Assembly: GCA_963667145.1 (NCBI GenBank)
Contig: OY762943.1
Location: 1,178,001-1,242,000 of the forward strand
Direction of reading: 5' to 3'
Source of the DNA: G963667145 sp963667145
Lineage (GTDB): Bacteria > Cloacimonadota > Cloacimonadia > G963667145
DNA length: 64,000 nucleotides
The first letter of the stretch is position 1. Each line of letters opens with the position of its first letter. A program made the position numbers and the translations under genes. Shown one piece after another: positions 1 through 8,086 of this stretch. The notes under the pieces are model-generated. The model saw only the letters and a program-made list of their open reading frames with translations. It was not told the origin of the DNA and did no database searches.

Positions 1-243
1 TCGCTCGGCACACTTCACTTCGCTGAGATTATACCACATCATCAGCAAGTAAACCTTGAACATCGTGGATCTTCTGTAGGGAATGCAACCTGCCACGTTG
101 TCGCGTTTTCGAGGAATTCTGTTTAAAATTTTGCCAATCCTTTTCCAATCAAGTAGTTTCTCCACTTTGAAAAGAAAATGATTTTCCATCTTCTTCAGTT
201 TCGTCTTCATTGCCAAATCCCCAAAAGATATTCCAGTATGCAT
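1..243 (-). pseudogene. IS5-type transposase, N-terminal part (runs off left edge)
   Basis: The reverse strand reads open for 81 codons from an ATG at 243 to the window edge with no stop. A good ribosome binding site (GGAGG, about 6 bases before the ATG) precedes it. The product begins with a short basic stretch followed by FKVEKLLDWKRIGKIL and later PYRRSTMFKVYLLMMWYNLS, which is the usual N-terminal DUF772-type domain of IS5-family DDE transposases. The catalytic part lies outside the window, so whether the element is intact cannot be judged. The neighbouring GNAT gene ends abruptly about 70 bases away, suggesting the element inserted in it. Confidence 0.7.
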
Positions 244-312
244 TTAAATCCTCCAATGCTCAATAATTTTTAAACAAATAAAGTTAGCCTTAACGTATTG
301 TAAATAAATACA

Positions 313-660
313 TTAAACTTTCTTTTTGTGAAAATTTATGTGCAAAGATTTTATGGTTTTGTAGCTGTCTTTGTAATAATTGGAAATAAAATCTATCAGA
401 GCTTTTCCGTAGCCTTGATTTTGGAATTTTTCGTAAGTTGCAATATTCTTCAATTCGCAAGTCGTTTCATCAACTTCCGCAACAACGCAAACGGTTTTTA
501 AATCGTCATCGAATAGAGCAAACATATCGCCACTTTCCAAATAGCGATCAATCATATCTTCTTGCTCGTCAGCCAGTAGCAACAAGTCGAGGAATCGCTT
601 TTTGCCTTCGGTGATTTTTTCTATCTTCAATGCCTTGCAAGTGGTGTGATTATTCCTCAA
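313..660 (-). pseudogene. GNAT-family N-acetyltransferase, C-terminally truncated
   Basis: The 115-residue product matches the N-terminal two thirds of a small GNAT acetyltransferase: LLLLADEQEDMIDRYLESGD, a beta strand MFALFDDDLKTVCVV, then the acetyl-CoA loop region YEKFQNQGYGKALIDFI, where QGYGKA is the Q/RxxGxG/A motif. Family members continue with a further strand and helix carrying a GF(x)xxG-like end; here the frame stops after an unrelated basic tail about 70 bases from the IS5-type transposase. I infer a gene cut by insertion or rearrangement. The TTG start at 660 overlaps the end of the next gene by 11 bases; an internal TTG near 627 (MKIEKI) is an alternative start closer to family N-termini. 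Confidence 0.6.
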
Positions 661-1000
661 TCTCCAAAATGATGGGATGAGCTTCGTTGTATGATGTTGA
701 GATGAAATAGTAGTAGGCCTTCTCTTCTGTGAGGATGTAGAACAATTGGTTGCTCAGTTTGGCTTGACTTCCGATTAAAAGGTATTTATTCGTGAATTTT
801 ATGGTTTCTGGGTTGAAATTGAAATTTTCCGAGGAGATTTTCAAGATTTTGGATGGAAACTGAACTATAGCCGTTTGACGGTAGTTGTACAGGTCAATGT
901 CTTTAATTTCCTTGTTCTTGATAGTGTTATCTCCCGCCCGTGCGAAAAGAGATGTGAATAGGGAAAGGGTGAGAATTAAGAATAGTTTTTTATTTGTCAT
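650..1000 (-). CDS. small secreted protein of unknown function
   Basis: A 116-residue protein with a clear signal peptide (basic MTNKK, hydrophobic LFLILTLSLFTSLF, cleavage after ARA) and no later membrane segment. The mature part is short, beta-rich looking and contains no motif I recognise. The start is supported by AAGGA seven bases before the ATG. It sits upstream of the truncated acetyltransferase and overlaps it by 11 bases, so the two may have been co-transcribed before the acetyltransferase was cut. Likely periplasmic; function unknown. Confidence 0.55.
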   Translation of the reverse strand: MTNKKLFLILTLSLFTSLFARAGDNTIKNKEIKDIDLYNYRQTAIVQFPSKILKISSENFNFNPETIKFTNKYLLIGSQAKLSNQLFYILTEEKAYYYFISTSYNEAHPIILEIEE

Positions 1001-1018
1001 GGTTTGTCCTTATAGATT

Positions 1019-2002
1019 CTAATTATTTCTATTTATGAGATTTACAATAACTTTTGTCATTGTCTCTTTTTCTTCAGGTTTGCTTATAGCTATCATTAAA
1101 GTCAATGCAACCAAAGTGTTATCAGCAATTCTTTTGTTGCCGTTTTCATGTAACAAAATTCCATTTCTTTCCAAAAAATAAAGAAACAGAAATGCAGCAA
1201 TTCGCTTATTCCCATCAGAAAAGGAATGATTTTTTGTGACAAAATACAATAAATTTGCGGCTTTTTCTTCTACGCTTGGATACAGATCTTTTCCAGCGAA
1301 TGTTTGATAGATAGTTGCAATAGAACTTTTGAATGAATTATCCTTTTCATTTCCAAACAATTTGCTATTTCCATAAGACTCTTTAGCAAGCAATATTTGT
1401 TCTATCGCTTCTTCGTAAGTTAGTTTAAAAACCTCTTTCTCGGTTGTGTCTTTTATTTCGAGCTTCTGATAATCGTATTGGTCTAAAATCTCCAGTGCGT
1501 ATGCATAGTCAGAAATTATTTTAAGCAATCCAATGCTCTCACTATTTTCCAGTTCTTTATAATTCAGAACATTTCCCAAGATCTTAATAGAAGTCTGCAA
1601 TTCCCTTAATTGTTCATTTTTCTGAGAAAGTCTTTTTTTATCTAACGCATAGCCTTTTAATAAGTACTCTTTTAGAATTTTACTCGCCCAAATTCTGAAT
1701 TGTGTGCCTCTTTTAGATTTAATTCTATATCCGACAGATATAATAACATCTAAATTATAGTAATCAACTTGGTAGATTTTACCATCAGAAGCAGTTGTTG
1801 CTTTTTTTGCAACAACTGAAGTTTTTTGTAATTCTACTTCTTTGAATATATTGCTAATGTGCCGAGAAATAACAGATTTGTTTCGTTCAAATAATTTAAC
1901 CATTTGGTTTAAATTGAGCCAAACAGTCTCTTTATCGAGTTGAACACTTATTTCTGTCTTCCCGTCTTCTAATTGGTAGATTTGGATGTCTGAATTTTTC
2001 AT
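1019..2002 (-). CDS. RhuM-like protein fused to a Fic/Doc domain
   Basis: A 327-residue two-domain protein. Residues 1-130 match the RhuM/virulence-protein family: ISVQLDKETVWLNLNQMVKLF, then ISRHISNIFKE, then YYNLDVIISVGYRIKSKRGT and FRIWASKILKEYLLKGYALD. Residues 190-320 form a Fic/Doc domain with the core motif HSFSDGNKRIAA at about 257 (family HPFxxGNGR/HxFxDGNKR; the His is present). Fic domains usually transfer AMP or another nucleotide phosphate to a protein hydroxyl; the Doc-like DGNK form can act as a kinase. RhuM-Fic fusions are widespread and often sit in defence or mobile-element regions, but no target or antitoxin gene is recognisable beside this one. The N-terminal end overlaps no other gene, and no strong ribosome binding site is visible. 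Confidence 0.85.
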   Translation of the reverse strand: MKNSDIQIYQLEDGKTEISVQLDKETVWLNLNQMVKLFERNKSVISRHISNIFKEVELQKTSVVAKKATTASDGKIYQVDYYNLDVIISVGYRIKSKRGTQFRIWASKILKEYLLKGYALDKKRLSQKNEQLRELQTSIKILGNVLNYKELENSESIGLLKIISDYAYALEILDQYDYQKLEIKDTTEKEVFKLTYEEAIEQILLAKESYGNSKLFGNEKDNSFKSSIATIYQTFAGKDLYPSVEEKAANLLYFVTKNHSFSDGNKRIAAFLFLYFLERNGILLHENGNKRIADNTLVALTLMIAISKPEEKETMTKVIVNLINRNN

Positions 2003-2049
2003 TGATTGAATTCTTGATTAGATTTCTGTATTAAATTCATAGCAAAGTC

Positions 2050-3621
2050 TCACTCCCAAAACTTCCTGTCCAAACTCCTATACTGAATGGCTTCCGAGAT
2101 GTGATGTGCTTGGATGTTTTCCTCACTTTCCATATCGGCGATGGTTCTGGAAATTTTCAAGATTTTGTCGTAGGCTCTTGCCGATAGTCCCATTTGTTCG
2201 ATAGCGGTCTGCAAGATTTTTGAGCTTTCCGCATCGATTTGGCAGTATTTTTTGATGTGTTTGGGGAGCATTTGCGAATTGGAGAAAATCCCTTCCAACT
2301 TATCGCGTTGCTGTTGGCGGACATAATTCACTCGCTCGCGGATTTTCTCGGAGGTCTCGCCATTTGGCAGTGCGGAGAGTTCTTCGTATTTGAGAGCACC
2401 GACTTCAATGTGAATGTCAAATCTATCCAAAAGTGGCCCCGAGATGCGTGAGCGGTAGCGTTGTATTGCCATCGGAGCACAGGTGCATTCGTGACCTGCG
2501 ATGTTGCTACCATAGTATCCGCAAGGGCAAGGGTTCATCGAGGCGACAAGCATGAAATCCGCAGGGAAGCTGAGCGAACTGTTTGCTCGGGCGATGCTGA
2601 CTTCTCCGTCTTCCAAAGGCTGACGCAGAACCTCCAAAACGTTCTTTTTGAATTCAGGCAACTCGTCCAAAAAAAGAACTCCGTTGTGTGCCAGAGAGAC
2701 TTCGCCCGGCTTGGGATAAGAACCTCCACCGATGAGAGCGATGTCGCTGATGGTGTGGTGAGGCGAGCGAAACGGACGCGAATAGATGATGTTTTTGTCT
2801 TTGTTCACCAGTTTGCCAGCGATGGAATAAATCTTGGTAGTTTGCAAAATCTCTTCCAAAGCCATGTCGGGCAGAATGGACGTAAGCCTCTTTGCAAGCA
2901 TGGTTTTCCCTGAGCCAGGAGGTCCAATCATCAGCACATTGTGTCCTCCGGCAGCAGCGATTTCCAAAGCTCTTTTTACCTGCAATTGCCCCTTAACGTC
3001 ACACATATCAGGTAGATAAGGGTCTTTTCGGTTTATGTCGTCCAGACTGAATGGGGTCGGTTCGATGTTGATTTCTTTTTGGAGAAACTGCACGCATTCA
3101 CGCAGTGATTCCACGCCAATTATGTTGATTCCCTTCACGATGGAAGCCTCGCGAGCGTTGTCTTTGGGGATGATGATGGCATCCAGCTTGTTCTCTTTGG
3201 CTTGCATCACCATGGGCAAAATGCCTTTCACAGGACGCAGTTTCCCATTTAAGGAAAGCTCTCCAACGAAAGCGTATTTTTTATCTTTGGAATAGCGGAA
3301 CTGCTTGGAAGCTCGTAAGATAGACAGAGCTATGGGCAAATCCGTTGCTACGCCATCTTTGGGCAAATCCGCAGGAGCGAGGTTGACTGTGTAGATGAAC
3401 GGCTTGAACTCAAATCCCGAATTTCTGATAGCCGCTGCCACACGCTCCTTGCTCTCTTTCACAGAGGACGAGGGCAAACCGACGATGGAGAATTTGACCA
3501 TACCCACTCTGATATCGCTCTCGATTTGAATGGGATATGCGTCTATCCCCAGCAGTGAGTAGGAGTAAATTTTGCCGTAGCGAATGTGATTTGCGACTGG
3601 AATTTCCCGATAATTGCTCAT
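2050..3621 (-). CDS. YifB/ComM-family Mg-chelatase-like AAA+ ATPase
   Basis: 523 residues with the three-part YifB architecture: an N-terminal Lon-protease-like ChlI domain (YSYSLLGIDAYPI; GLPSSSVKESKERVAAAI), a central AAA+ domain (Walker A GPPGSGKT at about 232, Walker B GVLFLDELPEF at about 312, sensor region SMNPCPCGYYGS) and a C-terminal Mg_chelatase_C helical domain (SARAYDKILKISRTIADME). ComM is a hexameric helicase that promotes branch migration during natural transformation; that role is family knowledge. The N-terminus is about 15 residues longer than usual (MSNYREIPVANHIRYG). The ATG directly follows the stop of the adenosine-specific kinase gene, so the two are probably translationally coupled. 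Confidence 0.93.
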   Translation of the reverse strand: MSNYREIPVANHIRYGKIYSYSLLGIDAYPIQIESDIRVGMVKFSIVGLPSSSVKESKERVAAAIRNSGFEFKPFIYTVNLAPADLPKDGVATDLPIALSILRASKQFRYSKDKKYAFVGELSLNGKLRPVKGILPMVMQAKENKLDAIIIPKDNAREASIVKGINIIGVESLRECVQFLQKEINIEPTPFSLDDINRKDPYLPDMCDVKGQLQVKRALEIAAAGGHNVLMIGPPGSGKTMLAKRLTSILPDMALEEILQTTKIYSIAGKLVNKDKNIIYSRPFRSPHHTISDIALIGGGSYPKPGEVSLAHNGVLFLDELPEFKKNVLEVLRQPLEDGEVSIARANSSLSFPADFMLVASMNPCPCGYYGSNIAGHECTCAPMAIQRYRSRISGPLLDRFDIHIEVGALKYEELSALPNGETSEKIRERVNYVRQQQRDKLEGIFSNSQMLPKHIKKYCQIDAESSKILQTAIEQMGLSARAYDKILKISRTIADMESEENIQAHHISEAIQYRSLDRKFWE

Positions 3622-4104
3622 CTATCTTTTGTAGCCGATTTTGCGTAAAAGCTCTCTTCTTTCCTCTTTTTCGTGTTTTAGCTCAATGCCCTTGGGACTG
3701 AGTCCATCGATAACGCCAACAACTCCGCGACCGCCGTTATTTTCCACGAGAAGCACTTGCACGGGATTAGCTGTGGCACAGAAGACAGTGGCAACTTCGC
3801 GACAAGCCTTGATGCCTGGCAGAAAGTTTATGGGAAAAGCGTCTTTGAGGACGATGAGAAAGGTGTGACCCGCTCCGATTCTTTTTTGGTTATCTTTGGC
3901 AATTTCTATCAGCTTCTCGTCGTTGCCATCGTAACGCACCAAACAAGGTCCACTGGCTTCGTTGAAAGCAAGTCCAAACTTCACGGTTGGCACAGTGTTG
4001 ACTATCACCTCGTACAAATCTTCCACAGTTTTTATGAAGTGGCTCATCCCAAAGATGATGTTCGTATCGTTGGGAACTTTGATTTGTTCAACTATAATGT
4101 CCAT
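3622..4104 (-). CDS. adenosine-specific kinase (DUF355 family)
   Basis: A 160-residue protein typical in length and sequence of the DUF355 adenosine-specific kinase family: IIFGMSHFIKTVEDLYE, VKFGLAFNEASGPCLVRYDG, IGAGHTFLIVLKDAFPIN and VFCATANPVQVLLVE are the family's signature blocks. Family members bind adenosine, and an archaeal homologue has been described as an adenosine-specific kinase; the function in this bacterium is inferred. A strong ribosome binding site (AAGGAG, 8 bases before the ATG) supports the start. It leads a two-gene unit with the downstream YifB homologue. Confidence 0.88.
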   Translation of the reverse strand: MDIIVEQIKVPNDTNIIFGMSHFIKTVEDLYEVIVNTVPTVKFGLAFNEASGPCLVRYDGNDEKLIEIAKDNQKRIGAGHTFLIVLKDAFPINFLPGIKACREVATVFCATANPVQVLLVENNGGRGVVGVIDGLSPKGIELKHEKEERRELLRKIGYKR

Positions 4105-4182
4105 CAGATTAACTCCTTAAAATTTATTACCAATAACACTACAGAGCGACAAAATTCGGTCAAGATGTTTTTGCAATTTGGG

Positions 4183-5431
4183 CTAAAATTTGTATCCGAC
4201 CATAAGCAAAGTGGACTCAAAGATGCATTTGTCATCGGTTTTATATCTGTTCGTGATGTCGAAATCGTATTTGGCTTCTATGATAAATCTGTTATAAAGT
4301 TCCGCACCAACAGAGATTACTCCTCCAAGGTTGAATAAGGTTAATTCATTGTCAGAGGAAGGGATAGCTGAAGAAGTGTTATAATTGTGTAGTTCTTTTA
4401 GATAGCTCCGACTTATAGCTATGCTTACTCGAGGACCAATGTCTGCATAAATTCTGATTCTTTTGTGTTTTTCTGCAAATATCCCGTAGCTGATTAGAAC
4501 TGGTATATCTATGTCAAGGGAAGAGGCGGTTACGGTTTCATATTTGGATGAAAAAGTCAAAGACGTGGAAGTATTAGCTTCTTCATATTCTCCTTTGCGT
4601 AAAGTTAGGAAAGCTCCTAATTTTAATGCTAATGATGAGTTTAGATGAAAATTGCGATTAATACCCACGTTATAATGAGCTAACAGAAGAAGAATTATTG
4701 CTTGAGGAATTTTTAAAGGACGCATTAGTAGAACCAAAACCAAAAAAGGTAGCGTACTTTCGGTATATGTAAGGTTTAATTTTGAAAATATCTTTAAAAC
4801 TTTCTCTTTTAACTACGGTTCTGCTGGTTGTCGCACTGTCAACTTTGAACGTATCAAGCATACTATTTGCGATTTCTGTGGTATCAACTTCAATAGTATC
4901 TATTTTAAGTGTTTCGATTCGAAAACTATCCACAAATATGCTATCAATTTCAATGGTATCAGTTACTTCGCTGTTGGCGAACATACTGTCAATCACAATG
5001 CTATCAACAGAAATTGTGTCTACTTTGAGTGAATCTTTTGCAATTGCATCAATCTCGATGGAATCAATTTTTCCGCCATCAACAATGGCATTTTTGGTTT
5101 TCGGAATTTTTTGGACTTGAGGAGCAATAGCAGTTTTTTTTAATTGCTCGAATTTTTCAAGATTGTGTTTAGGCAAAGGAATAGGCTTGTTTATGTTCTT
5201 CTTGGTAATGACAATCTTATCCCCTCCTTCAAATATGATATAGTTAACGGACGACTTTGGGATGCTAAATATCGGATATTGAAGGTTGGTCTTTTTGTAG
5301 TACCTTATTTGGTCGGAAGTAATATCAATTACATTGCAGTGGATTACCACAGAATTTTTCTTGAAAATGCTATCGTCCGCAAAGAGATTGCAGACTATGA
5401 CCAATATAGTGAAAGTAATTGCTTTTTTCAT
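4183..5431 (-). pseudogene. outer-membrane protein family, copy 1, frameshifted
   Basis: This is the first of three tandem paralogues. Frame 1 (4670-5431) carries the signal peptide, the N-terminal module and the D-S/T-I repeat region, identical to copy 2. Frame 2 (4183-4743) carries the beta-barrel. Compared with the intact copies, copy 1 has one extra T in the motif read on the plus strand as ACGTTATAATGAG (copies 2 and 3: ACGTTAAATGAG), near 4673; this breaks the frame between the VSS and FNVGINRN segments. The C-terminus also differs from copies 2 and 3: it ends LLMVGYKF instead of WILGGYEF. The upstream region is identical to that of copy 2 until an insertion sequence interrupts it at 5491. 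Either a pseudogene or a silent donor cassette for copies 2 and 3. Confidence 0.85.
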
Positions 5432-5467
5432 TCTTCCTTAGGAGCAAAAATTATTTGAAATTAATTG

Positions 5468-6565
5468 TCAACCTAAAGAGGAAATTTTATTGGGCGGTAT
5501 GCAGTAAAAGTATCCACCCTTGTTAATTTTTTCTACGTCTCTCGAATAAAAATCTGCAATGATGGGATTTATGTTCATGACCTTATAATTAGGCTTTGAA
5601 AAATTTTCTCTCAAAATCTGTTTTGGCGATTTCCCACCTCGTCCTCGGTTGCCACGAAAGTGATTAAAATACAGCGTGTAGCAGTGGGTTTTGCACAGAA
5701 AATCTTCGGAACTTCCAAAATCCTCAATTCTATAAAACTCATCTTCAATCAAGCGGTGACAACTCTCAACATCTGAATTAAAAGTCGGACTAGCTTTTGG
5801 AATAAGCAAATGCTTCGCACCATTTTTGGCTACCATTTTTTCAAAATATGTAACGCCTTTCTTCTTGTTAACATGCGTAAACTCTGTGCCATTGTCCGTC
5901 TGAAAAGCAATTTTGGAAATATCGACTCCACATTTTGCCAAATTTTTGCACAAATAATCGATGTAAATCCCTGTGTTAACACTCGTTTTTTCGTAGCAAA
6001 ATCCAATGAACTGCATCCCCGATTTATAGTCGCGGGCAGTTATTTGATACTTCGGGAAATTTTTGTATTTAATCCCCTCAAACAGCTCAGGTAAGTCGGT
6101 CAGGTACTTAATATCAACATGAAATTTCTCGTAAATTTTCGCTTTTTTTCGCATCAAGCTCAAGTCTTTTCTGCGTTGGTATCTTCGCTTTTTTTTCTTA
6201 ATCAAACCTTCGTCGCACAGCTTTTTGTGAACAGTGGAATGCGAGCAATTCAGCTGAAGATGGTCAATAATTCGTCGTGAACCCCACAGGTTTTTGGATT
6301 TATTTCGGCACGTTACAATCTCATCAACCACTTCAGGATTCATGCGATTCGGGAAAAATTGATTTTTTCGGGACTTGTTATTCAACCCCTCCTCTCCCTT
6401 TAAATTATAAGCTTTTACCCATTTTCGCACAGTTTTTCTGGTGGTGTTGAATTCACGTGCAGCCTCCGAAATAGAAGTTTCTTTGGCGTACTTCACCAAC
6501 TTTTTTCGGTAATAAACCTTGTACTTTTTATCCATAAAATTCTTATTGCTTTCGTAATTATTCAT
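5468..6565 (-). CDS. IS481/IS3-like DDE transposase
   Basis: 365 residues. The N-terminal helix-turn-helix (ETSISEAAREFNTTRKTVRKW, about 30-50) is followed by a second HTH-like segment (SHSTVHKKLCDEGLI) and an integrase-core (rve) domain with catalytic Asp in FHVDIKYL, Asp in FQTDNGTEF and Glu in VESCHRLIEDEFY. No frameshift is needed. The last residues (NKISSLG) are encoded by the duplicated target and flanking DNA rather than by the element itself, so the C-terminus and stop are supplied by the insertion site. No clear ribosome binding site precedes the ATG at 6565. The product is probably functional, since all catalytic residues are present. Confidence 0.88.
   Translation of the reverse strand: MNNYESNKNFMDKKYKVYYRKKLVKYAKETSISEAAREFNTTRKTVRKWVKAYNLKGEEGLNNKSRKNQFFPNRMNPEVVDEIVTCRNKSKNLWGSRRIIDHLQLNCSHSTVHKKLCDEGLIKKKKRRYQRRKDLSLMRKKAKIYEKFHVDIKYLTDLPELFEGIKYKNFPKYQITARDYKSGMQFIGFCYEKTSVNTGIYIDYLCKNLAKCGVDISKIAFQTDNGTEFTHVNKKKGVTYFEKMVAKNGAKHLLIPKASPTFNSDVESCHRLIEDEFYRIEDFGSSEDFLCKTHCYTLYFNHFRGNRGRGGKSPKQILRENFSKPNYKVMNINPIIADFYSRDVEKINKGGYFYCIPPNKISSLG
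5475..5490. repeat. left target-site duplication of the insertion sequence
   Basis: The 16-base word AAAGAGGAAATTTTAT occurs here and again at 6712-6727, exactly at the two ends of the element. The uninterrupted site is preserved between copies 2 and 3 of the outer-membrane gene array (about 8045-8060), which proves the boundaries and the duplication length. Confidence 0.85.
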
Positions 6566-6711
6566 AGTGGTCAGATTGAGCTTTCACGAGCTGATTTGAC
6601 CATTTTTTTTCACAATTTACGTGAAAGTTCTAAGCAATCTCCCCATTTTTTTATAAACTTTCCTGTTACAAATCGTCAATTTAGGGTGGATACTTTTAGT
6701 GTGAACTTTCC
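5491..6711 (-). mobile_element. insertion sequence with DDE (rve-type) transposase, 1221 bp
   Basis: The ends were set by comparison with the empty site between outer-membrane gene copies 2 and 3. Near each end is the inverted word TAAAAGTATCCACCCT (plus strand about 5505-5520; reversed about 6682-6697), extended by about 13-14 dissimilar outer bases. A single transposase gene occupies most of the element. The 16-bp duplicated target is long for most DDE elements. The transposase stop codon lies outside the element, in the target sequence. The element separates copy 1 of the outer-membrane array from its probable upstream region. Confidence 0.85.
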
Positions 6712-6727
6712 AAAGAGGAAATTTTAT
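6712..6727. repeat. right target-site duplication of the insertion sequence
   Basis: A second copy of AAAGAGGAAATTTTAT, immediately beyond the right end of the element and continuing into the same flank (AACACAAATTTTTATC) that follows the empty site downstream of copy 3. Confidence 0.85.
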
Positions 6728-6753
6728 AACACAAATTTTTATCAAAATCAAGT

Positions 6754-8001
6754 TTAAAATTCATATCCGCCCAAAATCCAAAAGGTTTGATAGGTGCATT
6801 CATTTTTAATTTTATATCTATTTGTAATGTCGAAGTCGTATTTGGCTTCTATGATAAATCTGTTATAAAGCTCTGCACCAACAGAGATTACTCCTCCAAG
6901 GTTGAATAGGGTTAATTCATTGTCAGAGGAAGGGATAGCTGAAGAAGTGCTATAATTATGTAGTTCTTTTAGATAGCTTCGACTTATAGCTATGCTTACT
7001 CGAGGACCAATGTCTGCATAAATTCTGATTCTTTTGTGTTTTTCTGCAAATATCCCGTAGCTGATTAGAACTGGTATATCTATGTCAAGGGAAGAGGCGG
7101 TTACGGTTTCATATTCGGATGAAAAAGTCAAAGACGTGGAAGTATTAGCTTCTTCATATTCTCCTTTGCGTAAAGTTAGGGAAGCTCCTAATTTTAATGC
7201 TAATGATGAATTTAGATGAAAATTGCGATTAATACCCACGTTAAATGAGCTAACAGAAGAAGAATTGTTGCTTGAGGAATTTTTGAAGGACGCATTAGTA
7301 GAACCAAAACCAAAAAAGGTAGCGTACTTTCGGTATATGTAAGGTTTAATTTTGAAAATATCTTTAAAACTTTCTCTTTTAACTACGGTTCTGCTGGTTG
7401 TCGCACTGTCAACTTTGAACGTATCAAGCATACTATTTGCGATTTCTGTGGTATCAACTTCAATAGTATCTATTTTAAGTGTTTCGATTCGAAAACTATC
7501 CACAAATATGCTATCAATTTCAATGGTATCAGTTACTTCGCTGTTGGCGAACATACTGTCAATCACAATGCTATCAACAGAAATTGTGTCTACTTTGAGT
7601 GAATCTTTTGCAATTGCATCAATCTCGATGGAATCAATTTTTCCGCCATCAACAATGGCATTTTTGGTTTTCGGAATTTTTTGGACTTGAGGAGCAATAG
7701 CAGTTTTTTTTAATTGCTCGAATTTTTCAAGATTGTGTTTAGGCAAAGGAATAGGCTTGTTTATGTTCTTCTTGGTAATGACAATCTTATCCCCTCCTTC
7801 AAATATGATATAGTTAACGGACGACTTTGGGATGCTAAATATCGGATATTGAAGGTTGGTCTTTTTGTAGTACCTTATTTGGTCGGAAGTAATATCAATT
7901 ACATTGCAGTGGATTACCACAGAATTTTTCTTGAAAATGCTATCGTCCGCAAAGAGATTGCAGACTATGACCAATATAGTGAAAGTAATTGCTTTTTTCA
8001 T
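6754..8001 (-). CDS. outer-membrane beta-barrel protein with D-S/T-I repeat linker, copy 2
   Basis: 415 residues. There is a signal peptide (MKKAITFTILVIVCNLFA) and an N-terminal module (about 20-90) with YYKKTNLQYPIFSIPKSSV. A low-complexity linker (about 118-205) is built of short units such as VDSIVIDSM and IEIDSIFVDS, in which Asp recurs every five to seven residues. The C-terminal domain (about 245-415) looks like an outer-membrane beta-barrel: alternating strands (LALKLGASLTLRKGEY, IRIYADIGPRVSIAISRS, RFIIEAKYDFDI) and a final aromatic GGYEF. The start has AAGGA just upstream. The N-terminal two thirds match copy 1; the barrel's last 25 residues match copy 3. Function unknown; probably a surface-exposed protein. 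Confidence 0.8.
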   Translation of the reverse strand: MKKAITFTILVIVCNLFADDSIFKKNSVVIHCNVIDITSDQIRYYKKTNLQYPIFSIPKSSVNYIIFEGGDKIVITKKNINKPIPLPKHNLEKFEQLKKTAIAPQVQKIPKTKNAIVDGGKIDSIEIDAIAKDSLKVDTISVDSIVIDSMFANSEVTDTIEIDSIFVDSFRIETLKIDTIEVDTTEIANSMLDTFKVDSATTSRTVVKRESFKDIFKIKPYIYRKYATFFGFGSTNASFKNSSSNNSSSVSSFNVGINRNFHLNSSLALKLGASLTLRKGEYEEANTSTSLTFSSEYETVTASSLDIDIPVLISYGIFAEKHKRIRIYADIGPRVSIAISRSYLKELHNYSTSSAIPSSDNELTLFNLGGVISVGAELYNRFIIEAKYDFDITNRYKIKNECTYQTFWILGGYEF

Positions 8002-8086
8002 TCTTCCTTAGGAGCAAAAATTATTTGAAATTAATTGTCAACCTAAAGAGGAAATTTTATAACACAAATTTTTATCAAAATCAAGT

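Noticed and set aside
2239..3295. Several open frames on the plus strand (2239-2451, 2461-2913, 2834-3019, 3035-3295)
   Set aside because: They are antisense shadows of the yifB-like gene, with no ribosome binding site or recognisable protein sequence.
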